A model generated the notes under the pieces. That model was not told where the DNA came from, did not search any database, and saw nothing but the letters and a program-made list of their open reading frames with translations. A stretch of 64,000 nucleotides of DNA from Streptomyces sp. CC0208 (GTDB taxonomy: Bacteria > Actinomycetota > Actinomycetes > Streptomycetales > Streptomycetaceae). The stretch covers positions 8,432,001-8,496,000 of the forward strand of contig NZ_CP031969.1 of assembly GCF_003443735.1 (NCBI RefSeq), given 5' to 3'. Shown here in pieces: positions 16,001-24,761 of this stretch. Every line of letters starts with the position of its first letter. The first letter of the stretch is position 1. Position numbers and translations under genes: made by a program.

Positions 16001-17779
16001 ATGCGGTCATCCTCGTACTTCGCCATGCCCGCCAGAGCGCTGCTGGTGCTCGCCCTCACCGCGGTCGCCGTCCCCACCGCGCACGCCGCCGACACCCCCG
16101 CGCCCGCTCTCGCCGCCAAGCCCTACATGGGCTGGTCCAGCTGGAGCATGCAGTCCTCCAAGTACCCCGGCCTCAACCCGGACGGCGACTACAGCTATCT
16201 CACCGAGGCCAACGTCCTCAAGCAGACCGACGCCCTGGCCGCCAAGCTGAAGAAGTACGGCTACGCGTACGTCAACATCGACGCCGGCTGGTGGATGGAC
16301 AAGACCTGGAAGTCCGGGTTCGACCAGTACGGCCGCCAGAAGCCCGACCCGGTCCGATTCCCCCACGGCATGAAGGCCGTCGCCGACCGCATCCACGCCA
16401 AGGGCCTCAAGGCCGGCATCTACCTCCCGGCCGGCCTGGAGAAGGGGGCCTACGGCGACGGGAAGACCCCGGTCTGGAACGCCGAGGGCTGCACCACCGC
16501 CGACATCGTCTACGACGACCTGCGCACCACCAACGGCTGGGACAGCGCCTACAAGCTCGACTTCTCCAAACCGTGCGCCGGCAAGTACATCGACTCCCAG
16601 GCCCAGTTGATCGCCGACTGGGGCTTCGACTTCCTCAAGCTCGACGGCGTCGGCCCCGGTTCCGGCAAGAGCGGCGACCAGTACGACAACGTTGCCGACG
16701 TGACCGCCTGGCACCAGGCGATAGCCGGCACCGGCCGCCCGATCCACCTCGAACTCTCCTGGTCCCTCGACATCGGCCATGCCGCCGACTGGAAGAAGTA
16801 CTCCCAGGGCTGGCGCATCGACACCGACGTCGAGTGCTACTGCAACACCCTCGTCAGCTGGGAGAACTCCGTCGACGACCGCTGGGACGACACCCCGGCC
16901 TGGACCCGGCACGCCGGACCCGGAGGCTGGAACGACCTCGACTCCCTCGACGTCGGCAACGGGCGGATGGACGGCCTCACCAAGGCCGAACGGCAGAGCT
17001 ACGCCACCCTGTGGGCCATCGCCAAGTCCCCCCTGTACACCGGCGACGACCTCACCCGCCTCGACTCCTACGGCCTCTCCCTGCTGACCAACCGCGAGGT
17101 CATCGCGCTCGACCAGGGCCCCAACCCGCCCGCGCAGCCGGTCACCCCGTCCGACCCGCAGCAGGTCTGGGCCGCGAAGAACCCCGACGGCACCTACACC
17201 GTCGCCCTGTTCAACCTCGCCGACGCCCCCGCCGCCGTCACCGCCGACTGGACCACCCTCGGCTTCACCGGCAAGGCCGCCGTCCGTGACCTGTGGAACC
17301 ACGAGAACCTCGGCACCTACCAGAACAGGATCACCCAGGCCCTGCCCGCCCACGGCTCGCGCCTGTTCACGGTCACCCCGCACGGCACCGCGGTCACCCG
17401 CACGGGATACGAGGCCGAGTCCGCCGCCAACACCCTCGGCGGCAACGCCTCCGTCGCCGACTGTTCCGCCTGCTCCGACGGAAAGAAGGTCGGCAACTTG
17501 TACCTCGGCGGCCGCCTGACCTTCAACGACGTGGTTGTCGCGAAGGCCGGCACCTACCAGATCAAGGTCTCCTACATCAGCGGTGACGCCCGCTCGGTGG
17601 ACATCTCGGCGAACGGCGGCGGCGCCACCCGCCACAAGCTCCCCGCCACCGGCGACTGGGGGACGGTGGCGAGCGTGTACGTGCCCGTGACGCTCAAGGC
17701 CGGCGCCAACACGATCACCTTCGACAGCGGCACCGGCTACGCGCCGGACATCGACCGGATCGACGTACCGAAGTCCTGA
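16001..17779 (+). CDS. Secreted GH27 alpha-galactosidase with CBM35
   Basis: A 592-residue exported glycosidase. The signal peptide ends near PTAHAAD. The GH27 catalytic domain (about 40-440) shows MGWSSWS, YAYVNIDAGWW, GIYLPAGLEKGA, the nucleophile region DFLKLDGVG and the acid/base region WRIDTDVECY. The C-terminal about 130 residues look like a CBM35 (YEAESAAN through YAPDIDRIDV). It should release terminal alpha-galactose or beta-L-arabinopyranose, both known GH27 activities, from plant polysaccharides. GGAGG lies 8 nt upstream of the ATG. It heads a three-gene secreted-enzyme operon. Confidence 0.88.
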   Translation: MRSSSYFAMPARALLVLALTAVAVPTAHAADTPAPALAAKPYMGWSSWSMQSSKYPGLNPDGDYSYLTEANVLKQTDALAAKLKKYGYAYVNIDAGWWMDKTWKSGFDQYGRQKPDPVRFPHGMKAVADRIHAKGLKAGIYLPAGLEKGAYGDGKTPVWNAEGCTTADIVYDDLRTTNGWDSAYKLDFSKPCAGKYIDSQAQLIADWGFDFLKLDGVGPGSGKSGDQYDNVADVTAWHQAIAGTGRPIHLELSWSLDIGHAADWKKYSQGWRIDTDVECYCNTLVSWENSVDDRWDDTPAWTRHAGPGGWNDLDSLDVGNGRMDGLTKAERQSYATLWAIAKSPLYTGDDLTRLDSYGLSLLTNREVIALDQGPNPPAQPVTPSDPQQVWAAKNPDGTYTVALFNLADAPAAVTADWTTLGFTGKAAVRDLWNHENLGTYQNRITQALPAHGSRLFTVTPHGTAVTRTGYEAESAANTLGGNASVADCSACSDGKKVGNLYLGGRLTFNDVVVAKAGTYQIKVSYISGDARSVDISANGGGATRHKLPATGDWGTVASVYVPVTLKAGANTITFDSGTGYAPDIDRIDVPKS

Positions 17780-17799
17780 CCGAGCCACCAGGAGCCGCC

Positions 17800-20142
17800 A
17801 TGACCCCCGCCCCCTCCAGACGCGGTGTCCTCGCGATGACCGCCGCGCTCGCCGCCCTGCCCACGTTCACGGCGACCGCAGCGCCGCGGAGACCCGCCGA
17901 CGCACCCGCCCCCGGCACCGACGCCCGCCACCGGCTGTGGTGGCAGGCCCCCGCCGACGAGCACTCGATGATCGAACAGGGCCTGCCCGTCGGCAACGGC
18001 CGCCTCGGCGCCCTCGTGAGCAACGACCCCGGCCGTGAACTCCTCCTCGTCACCGACGCCACCCTGTGGACCGGCGGCCTCAACGACACCCTCGACGCCG
18101 ACGGCCAGTTCCCCTACGGCCGCCAGGACTTCGGCTCCTTCACCCTGCTGGCCCGGCTCGCCGTGGACATCCCCGACCACGACCTGTCCGCCGTCTCCGG
18201 CTACCGCCGCACCCTCGACCTCGCCCGGGGCGTGAACGAGACGTTGTACGTCCGATCGGCGGTGACCTACCGACGCCAGATCTTCGCCAGCCACCCCGAC
18301 GACGTCATCGTCCTGCACTTCACCCAGAGCGGGGGAGGCCGCTACACCGGCACGATCACGCTGGAGGGCACGCACGGCGAGGAGCCCGCGGTCTCCTTCG
18401 GGGCCACCCTCCCGAACGGTCTGCGCTACGGAGCCGCGATCACCGCGTACGGCTCCGGCGGCACCGTCACCGTCAAGGGCCCGCACATCGACTTCACCGG
18501 GTGCAGGGAACTCACCGTCGTCCTGAGCGGCGGCACCAACTACACACCCGACGCCGCCGCCCACTTCCGCGACCCCTCCCTCGACCCGCAGAAACTCGCG
18601 CGCACCAAGGTCCGCGCGGCCGCCCGGCACTCCGCGAGCACCCTGCTGGCCACCCACACCGCCGACCACCACGCCCTGTTCGGGCGGTTGGACGTCTCGC
18701 TCGGCGCCTCCTCGGCCGAGCAGCGCTCCCTCGACACCTGGGAGCGCCTGCGCGCCCGCGTCCGGGACGGGGTGCCCGACCCCGAACTGGAGGCGCAGTA
18801 CCTGCAGTTCGGCCGCTACCTGACGATCGCGGCCTCACGCGGCAGTCTGCCGCTGGGCCTGCAGGGGTTGTGGCTCGACGGCAACGACCCCGACTGGATG
18901 GGCGATTACCACACCGACATCAACCTCCAGATGAACTACTGGGCGACCGACCGGGCCGGTCTGTCCCCGTGCTTCGACGCGTTCACGGACTACTGCGTCG
19001 CCCAGCTCCCGTCCTGGACCGACCTCACCCGCAGGTTGTTCAACGACCCCCGCAACCGCTACCGCAACTCGACGGGCAAGAACGCCGGCTGGACGGTCGC
19101 CATCTCCACCAACCCCTTCGGCGGGGGCGGCTGGTGGTGGCACCCGGCGGGCAACGCCTGGCTGTGCAACTCCCTGTACGAGCACTATGAGTTCACGGCC
19201 TCCCGCGCCCATCTGGAGAAGATCTATCCCCTTCTGAAGGGTGCCTGCGAGTTCTGGGAGGCACGGCTGCTGACCATGACCCTCCCGGGCACCTCACGGG
19301 AGGTCCTCGTCGCCGACAGCGACTGGTCGCCCGAACACGGCCCCCTCGACGCCAAGGGCATCACCTACGCCCAGGAACTCGTGTGGGCCCTGTTCGGCAA
19401 CTACTGCACGGCCGCGGCCGAGCTGAAGAAGGACGCCGGCTTCGCCGCCACGATCGCCGGCCTGCGCAAACGCCTCCACCTTCCGCAGGTCAGCCCCACC
19501 ACGGGCTGGCTGGAGGAGTGGATGTCCCCCGACAACCTCGGCGAGACCACCCACCGCCACCTGTCCCCGCTCGTCGGACTCTTCCCCGGCGACCGCATCC
19601 GCCCCGACGGCTCCACCCCGGCCGAGATCGTCCAGGGTGCCACCGCCCTGCTCACCGCCCGCGGCATGGAGAGCTTCGGCTGGGCCAACGCCTGGCGCGC
19701 TCTGTGCTGGGCCCGCCTCAAGCAGGCCGACAACGCCTACCAGCTGGTGGTCAACAACCTCCGGCCCTCCAACGACGGCAGCAACGGCACCGCCTTCAAC
19801 CTCTTCGACATCTACCAGGTGGAACAGGGCCGCGGAATCTTTCAGATCGACGCGAATCTGGGTACCCCTGCAGCGATGATCGAGATGCTGCTCTACTCCC
19901 GCCCCGGCCACCTGGAACTTCTGCCCGCCCTGCCCGACGCCTGGGCCGCCTCCGGCTCCCTCAGCGGAGCGAACGCCCGCGGCGGCTTCGTCGTCGACCT
20001 ACGCTGGCGGGATGGGACACCGACCGAAGCCCGGATCCGCAGTACCGGCGGCCGTACCACGACGGTCGCCCACGCGGGAAGCACCCGCACCGTGACACTC
20101 AGGCCCGGAGACACGGTCACCCTGAAGGGCTTCGACCGATGA
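17800..20142 (+). CDS. Exported glycoside hydrolase family 95 protein
   Basis: A 780-residue GH95-type enzyme (alpha-L-fucosidase/alpha-L-galactosidase family). A Tat-like leader (SRRGVLAMTAALAALP) is followed by the GH95 beta-sandwich (WWQAPADEHSMIEQGLPVGN, DATLWTGG) and an (alpha/alpha)6 barrel (LPLGLQGLWLDGND, YHTDINLQMNYW, HRHLSPLVGLFPG, FQIDANLG). Conserved Asn and Asp residues in these motifs support activity. The gene begins 20 bp after GH27 with AGGAG, and ends in a 4-nt overlap with the esterase gene. Confidence 0.86.
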   Translation: MTPAPSRRGVLAMTAALAALPTFTATAAPRRPADAPAPGTDARHRLWWQAPADEHSMIEQGLPVGNGRLGALVSNDPGRELLLVTDATLWTGGLNDTLDADGQFPYGRQDFGSFTLLARLAVDIPDHDLSAVSGYRRTLDLARGVNETLYVRSAVTYRRQIFASHPDDVIVLHFTQSGGGRYTGTITLEGTHGEEPAVSFGATLPNGLRYGAAITAYGSGGTVTVKGPHIDFTGCRELTVVLSGGTNYTPDAAAHFRDPSLDPQKLARTKVRAAARHSASTLLATHTADHHALFGRLDVSLGASSAEQRSLDTWERLRARVRDGVPDPELEAQYLQFGRYLTIAASRGSLPLGLQGLWLDGNDPDWMGDYHTDINLQMNYWATDRAGLSPCFDAFTDYCVAQLPSWTDLTRRLFNDPRNRYRNSTGKNAGWTVAISTNPFGGGGWWWHPAGNAWLCNSLYEHYEFTASRAHLEKIYPLLKGACEFWEARLLTMTLPGTSREVLVADSDWSPEHGPLDAKGITYAQELVWALFGNYCTAAAELKKDAGFAATIAGLRKRLHLPQVSPTTGWLEEWMSPDNLGETTHRHLSPLVGLFPGDRIRPDGSTPAEIVQGATALLTARGMESFGWANAWRALCWARLKQADNAYQLVVNNLRPSNDGSNGTAFNLFDIYQVEQGRGIFQIDANLGTPAAMIEMLLYSRPGHLELLPALPDAWAASGSLSGANARGGFVVDLRWRDGTPTEARIRSTGGRTTTVAHAGSTRTVTLRPGDTVTLKGFDR

Positions 20143-21344
20143 GCCGCCGGACAGCCCGCCGGGCCCGGCTCGTCGCCGTCACGGTCGCGGCGGCAGCCCT
20201 CCAGGCCACGCCCGCACCGGCCGCCGTCGGCCCACCAGACGGGGTGATCACCTGGGGCGCGAGCGCCTACTCCATCGGCGACTCGGCCGCCGACCGCGGC
20301 TACCGCATGGTCGTCCACACCAGCGTCGGCGGCCGGGACGCCCGCATCCGGCTCTCCAACGCGTTCGGCCACCAGCCGGTCACCTTCGACAGCGTCTACG
20401 CCGGCCTCCAGCTCAAGGACGCCGCGCTGGTGCGCGGCACCAACAGGCGGCTCACCTTCGACGGCTCGTCGTCGGCCACCGTGGAACCCGGCGCCACGGT
20501 GTACAGCGACCCGCTGCCCGGCACCCTGGCCGCCGGATCGGACCTGGTCGTCAGCCTCCACACCCCCGACGCCGCCGGCCCGGCCACCGGCCACTGGATG
20601 GCCCTGCAAACGTCGTACGCCACCCGGGGCGACCACACCGCCGAGGAGAGCGGCGCCCACTGGACGGAGACCATCGGGTCGTGGTTCTACCTCGACGCGG
20701 TCTCGGTGCGCCCGCCCGCGGCCACCGGTGCCGTCGTCGCGCTCGGGGACTCCATCACCGACGGCTGGCAGTCCACCAGCGACCGCAACCGCCGCTGGCC
20801 CGACTACCTCGCCCGCCGTCTGCAGAAGGCGCACACCACGGTCAAGGGTGTGGCCGACGAGGGGATCTCCGGCAACAAGGTGCTGGCCGACGGGGCCGGG
20901 CCGAGCGCCCTGACCAGGCTGGACCGGGACGTGCTCTCCCAGCCGGGCGTGCGCACCGTGTTCCTCTTCGAAGGCGTCAACGACCTCAAGGCCCACAGCG
21001 GTGTCACCTCGGCGGATCTGATCTCCGGCTACCGTGAGATCGTCGACCGGTCCCACGACGCCGGCAAGTGCGTGGTTGTCTCCACCATCGCCCCCTTCAA
21101 GGGCTGGCCGGAATGGGACCCGGCCGCCGAGGCCGTACGACAGGAGGTCAACGACTTCGTCCGGAGCCACGCCGACGATTTCGACGCCGTCACCGACTTC
21201 GACCGCGTCCTGCGCAGCCCCTACGACCACGAGCGGATGCTCCCCGTCTTCGACGGCGGCGACCACATCCACCCGAACGACAAGGGCATGCAGGCCATGG
21301 CGGACTCCGTCGAGCTGAACAGCCTCGACTGCGCCCGCCGCTGA
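20139..21344 (+). CDS. Secreted SGNH/GDSL hydrolase
   Basis: A 401-residue esterase-type protein with a signal peptide (cleavage near APAAVG) and an N-terminal beta-domain of about 180 residues. The SGNH hydrolase domain follows: block I is VVALGDSITDGW, block III is FLFEGVNDL, and the catalytic Asp and His are in DGGDHIHPN. It probably removes acetyl or other acyl groups from glycans. The start ATG overlaps the GH95 stop (ATGA), so it is translationally coupled. It faces the LAL regulator 7 bp away. Confidence 0.85.
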   Translation: MSRRTARRARLVAVTVAAAALQATPAPAAVGPPDGVITWGASAYSIGDSAADRGYRMVVHTSVGGRDARIRLSNAFGHQPVTFDSVYAGLQLKDAALVRGTNRRLTFDGSSSATVEPGATVYSDPLPGTLAAGSDLVVSLHTPDAAGPATGHWMALQTSYATRGDHTAEESGAHWTETIGSWFYLDAVSVRPPAATGAVVALGDSITDGWQSTSDRNRRWPDYLARRLQKAHTTVKGVADEGISGNKVLADGAGPSALTRLDRDVLSQPGVRTVFLFEGVNDLKAHSGVTSADLISGYREIVDRSHDAGKCVVVSTIAPFKGWPEWDPAAEAVRQEVNDFVRSHADDFDAVTDFDRVLRSPYDHERMLPVFDGGDHIHPNDKGMQAMADSVELNSLDCARR

Positions 21345-21351
21345 GGGCCCG

Positions 21352-24294
21352 TCAGCCGGGGGTCGTCGTCTCCGGGGCGATCAGCCCCTCGCGGTAGGCG
21401 ACGGCCACGGCCTCGGTGCGGCTCGCCGCGCCCAGCTTGGCCAGGATGTTGGAGACATGCACACTCGCCGTCTTGCCGGTGATGAACAGCTCCTCGCCGA
21501 TCTGGCGGTTGCTGCGCCCCCGGGCGAGCAGCCGCAGCACGTCCTGCTCACGGGCCGTGAGCGGCGACGCGGTGGGCGCCGCCTCGGTGAGTCTGCCGCG
21601 CCGGATCAGTTCGTCCGCCTGCTCCAGCAGCACCGTGGCGCCGAGCCGGGCGAACACCTCACGCGCCGCCTGCGCCTCGGTCGCGGCCTCCTCACGCCGG
21701 TCGGCGGCGAGCAGGGCCTCGGCGTACCGCAGGCGACAGCGCGCCGGTTCGTACACGTCACCGAAGTCGAACGCGGCGACCGCCTTCGCCCAGGCCTCGG
21801 CATCCGGTCCCGACGCGGCCCGGGTCCACTCCGCCTCGGCCCGGGCCAGCCAGGCCTGTCCCTCCGGGCCCTGCGGTATCCCGCCCTCGCCGTGCGCGGC
21901 GGTGGTCCTGGCCAGCTCCACCAGCTCGGTCGCGGTCTCCGCCCAGCGACTCGCCCCGGCCCGGTCCCCCTTCAGACGCAGATCGGTGGCCCGGTCGGAG
22001 ACCGCGGACAAGGCGAGCGTGGCCAGCCGGACGGTGACGTGCGGAGGTGTCCCCATCTCGTCGGTCAGCGTCGTGACAGTCGACCGCATCCGCGCCACGG
22101 CCTCCTCGGCGTCGCCCCGCAGCGCCGCCGCGTCGGTCAGCGCGATGCCCGCGACGAGCGTGGCCATCCAGTCGAACGGCCCCTCCAGCAACGCCCGGGC
22201 CCGGTCGACGGCACTGAAGTCGCCGCGCGCGAGCGCCACGTAGAGCGCGGGCGCCATCGTGTACCCGCCGGCCGCGGGCAGCACGTCGGCATCCGCGTTC
22301 GCCGCACGGACGCAGTCGTCCCAGCGCCCCAGGGTGTACAGCACCAGCAGGTGCAGGTAGCGCATCTCCATCGGATACGGCGACGACAGCAGCCCGGCGC
22401 GACGCGCCCGGTCCAGGCCCTCGGTGACCCAGGGCAGACACTCGTCGAGCTGCCCGGACTCGAAGCAGCCGATGGCTAGATTGAACAGCGCGCGCATCTC
22501 CACGGGCGTGTTACACGCCTCGCGGGCCAGCTCCCGCGCCTGACGCAGCCGCTCCCGCCCCGCCGGGGTACGGCGGCCGCCGCCCTCCAGGACGGCCAGG
22601 GAGATCAGCAGATCCGCCTGGGCGTCCGGGACCCCCAACCGCTCGGCGGTGCCGAGGGCCTGCCGGGCGACCCGCAGCGCCACCTCGTTCTCCCCGACCT
22701 GCCGGGCCGCGAGCACATGGGTCGCGGCGGCCCACACCCAGGTACGGGACGGGGGCTCGGCGGGGATCATGGCGAGCGCCTCGCTGCTGTAGGCGAAGGC
22801 GGCGGTGAGATTGTCGACGCTCATCAGGTTCCCGGCGAGCGTGTAGCGCACCCGGGCGGCCAGTTCCGAGTCGGCCTCCTGACCGACGCCGACGAGCGCG
22901 GCACGCGTGAGCGAGACCGCCCGGTGCAGTTCGCCGGCGTGCGCGGCCGCCGAGGACGCCCGCAGCATCAGCCGGACCCGGTCGACCCCCTCGCCCGAGG
23001 GCCGCGCGGACGACTCCACCGCCGACCACAGGTCGAGGGCCGCCTCCAGATGGCGTAGCTCCTCGGCGGGTGCCCCCACCCGCTCGGCGTGGTCCGCGGC
23101 CTCCAGGGAGGCGGCGAGCGCGGGGGCGAGGTCATGGCTCTCGCGGTAGTGATGGGCCCGCTCCGCCGCGCTCTCGGCCCGGTTCCCCCGCCCCTCCAGC
23201 AGCCGGGCGAACGCGCCGTGCAGCCGCGCCCGCTCACCCGGGAGCAGATCGGCGTACACGGCCTCACGGGCGAGGGCGTGCCGGAACGTGTAGGTGTCGC
23301 CCTCGCCCGGCACCAGGACCTGCCGCCCGACGGCCTCGCGCAGCGCCGTCTCCAGCTCATCCTCGGGCAGTCGTACGGCGTCCCGCAGCACGTCGTGCTC
23401 GACGCGCCGCCCGGCCACGGCGGCGGTACGCAGTACCTGCTGAGCGGTGTCGGACAGCTGCTCGAACCGGATCAGCAGCACATCGGCGAGCCCACTGGGC
23501 ACCCCGCCCTCGCCACTCCCCGTGGCGGCGAGCAGTTCCTCGGCGTAGAAGGCGTTGCCCTCGGCCCGCTCGACGATCCGCCGCACCGTGGTGTCCGGCA
23601 GCGGCCCCTCGCGCAGGGCCCGCACCAGCCGGGCCACCTCGCCGTCCGCCATCGGCCGCAACTCCAGGCGCTCCACGGCGGGCAGCCGCACGAGCTCGGC
23701 GAGCAGGGGCCGCAACGGGTGCCGCCGGTGCAGGTCGTCGGCCCGGTACGAGGCGAGAACGGCCAGCCGGTGGGTGGGTGTGCCGCCTGCCGAGCGCTGC
23801 AGGATCCCGCGGCTGAGCAGGAACCGCAGCAGATCCCTGGACGACTGGTCGGCCCAGTGGAGATCCTCCAGGACCAGCAGCAGGGGGGCGATGTCCGAGA
23901 GATCGGCCAGCAGCCCGGCGATCGACTCGAACAACCGCAGCCGCCCGCCGGAGTCCCCGGATCCCCCTCCCAGCAACCGCTCCAGCACCGGGTAGGCGGC
24001 GAACGCCCCGGCGAACCGTTCGTCCTGCGAGACCGCCCCCAGCACCTCGGTGAACGGCAGATACGGCAACCCGACGTCCCCGAGATCAACACAGTGCCCG
24101 GTGAGCACGGTCATTTCCGCCCGCGCAGCCCTCCCAGCCACCTCGTCGAGCACCCGAGTCTTCCCGACCCCGGCGTCCCCCGCGACGAGCACCGCCCGAG
24201 CCTCCCCACCTCGGGCACGCTCCAGCACATCGGACAGGAGGGTCAGCTCGTTTTCCCGCCCGACAAGCGGAGTACTGATAGAGATCTGCGGCAC
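21352..24294 (-). CDS. LAL-type LuxR family regulator with AAA/NACHT-like ATPase
   Basis: A 980-residue large ATP-binding LuxR-family regulator. The N-terminal ATPase has Walker A GDAGVGKT (39-46) and Walker B LLLVLEDLHWADQ. A long TPR-like helical middle follows. The C-terminal LuxR HTH (last about 65 residues) reads LTAREQDVLRLLARGRSNRQ and then VHVSNILAKLG. It acts as a cytoplasmic transcription activator, usually responding to a small molecule. The start is GTG at 24294 with AGGA 8 nt upstream rather than the in-frame start at 24339. Its target is unknown; the convergent glycosidase operon is one candidate. Confidence 0.88.
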   Translation of the reverse strand: MPQISISTPLVGRENELTLLSDVLERARGGEARAVLVAGDAGVGKTRVLDEVAGRAARAEMTVLTGHCVDLGDVGLPYLPFTEVLGAVSQDERFAGAFAAYPVLERLLGGGSGDSGGRLRLFESIAGLLADLSDIAPLLLVLEDLHWADQSSRDLLRFLLSRGILQRSAGGTPTHRLAVLASYRADDLHRRHPLRPLLAELVRLPAVERLELRPMADGEVARLVRALREGPLPDTTVRRIVERAEGNAFYAEELLAATGSGEGGVPSGLADVLLIRFEQLSDTAQQVLRTAAVAGRRVEHDVLRDAVRLPEDELETALREAVGRQVLVPGEGDTYTFRHALAREAVYADLLPGERARLHGAFARLLEGRGNRAESAAERAHHYRESHDLAPALAASLEAADHAERVGAPAEELRHLEAALDLWSAVESSARPSGEGVDRVRLMLRASSAAAHAGELHRAVSLTRAALVGVGQEADSELAARVRYTLAGNLMSVDNLTAAFAYSSEALAMIPAEPPSRTWVWAAATHVLAARQVGENEVALRVARQALGTAERLGVPDAQADLLISLAVLEGGGRRTPAGRERLRQARELAREACNTPVEMRALFNLAIGCFESGQLDECLPWVTEGLDRARRAGLLSSPYPMEMRYLHLLVLYTLGRWDDCVRAANADADVLPAAGGYTMAPALYVALARGDFSAVDRARALLEGPFDWMATLVAGIALTDAAALRGDAEEAVARMRSTVTTLTDEMGTPPHVTVRLATLALSAVSDRATDLRLKGDRAGASRWAETATELVELARTTAAHGEGGIPQGPEGQAWLARAEAEWTRAASGPDAEAWAKAVAAFDFGDVYEPARCRLRYAEALLAADRREEAATEAQAAREVFARLGATVLLEQADELIRRGRLTEAAPTASPLTAREQDVLRLLARGRSNRQIGEELFITGKTASVHVSNILAKLGAASRTEAVAVAYREGLIAPETTTPG

Positions 24295-24337
24295 AAAGAC
24301 ATCCTGGCACTTCGCACTGACAGCCGGTCGACCTACC

Positions 24338-24383
24338 AAGGGGCGCGGGGAACTGCGCGACCAGCCTCTACGTACCCGCAGCC
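24338..24383. repeat. Dispersed Streptomyces intergenic repeat
   Basis: The segment starting AAGGGGCGCGGGGAACTGCG and running on through CGACCAGCC and CGTACCCGCAG resembles a short hairpin-forming element that I know as very common between genes in Streptomyces genomes. It sits between the UBP zinc-finger stop and the LAL start. Copy number must be checked by search. Confidence 0.55.
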
Positions 24384-24407
24384 GCCATCAGACAGGTCCC
24401 CCCGAGC

Positions 24408-24761
24408 TCATCTGCGCAACGTCCGAGCCCAATCAGCCGGTACACGCCCCGCAGGGCCGGGCGCCGGCTGCGACTGAGGATGACTCACCGGCGGGGCCAG
24501 TTCCGGCCCCGCCTCGAACATCTCCTCCGTCTCGAAGTTCCAGAACCACTCCTCACCCGGCTCGAAGCTCCGCGCCAACGGATGCCCGGTCTCCCGGAAG
24601 TGCCCGCTCGCGTGCTGACCCGGAGAGGAGTCACAACACCCCACGTGCCCGCACTGCGCACACCGCCGCAGATGGAACCACCAGCCACCGGCCGCGTCGC
24701 ACTCCACGCACCCGTCCCCGCTGGGCGGCACGCTCGGGTCGATGCCCTTGACGTCGGTCAT
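24408..24761 (-). CDS. UBP-type zinc finger protein
   Basis: A 117-residue protein with a single UBP-type zinc finger. Metal ligands are visible: C18 and C21, C34 and C37 (CAQCGHVGCC, with C42/C43), H50, H54 and H60. The eukaryotic fold binds the free C-terminal Gly-Gly of ubiquitin. Bacteria of this type lack ubiquitin, so the ligand is unknown. The Trp-rich segment EEWFWNFETEEMF follows. The start overlaps the stop of the histidine kinase by 4 nt, making it the third gene of a signalling operon. Confidence 0.85.
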   Translation of the reverse strand: MTDVKGIDPSVPPSGDGCVECDAAGGWWFHLRRCAQCGHVGCCDSSPGQHASGHFRETGHPLARSFEPGEEWFWNFETEEMFEAGPELAPPVSHPQSQPAPGPAGRVPADWARTLRR

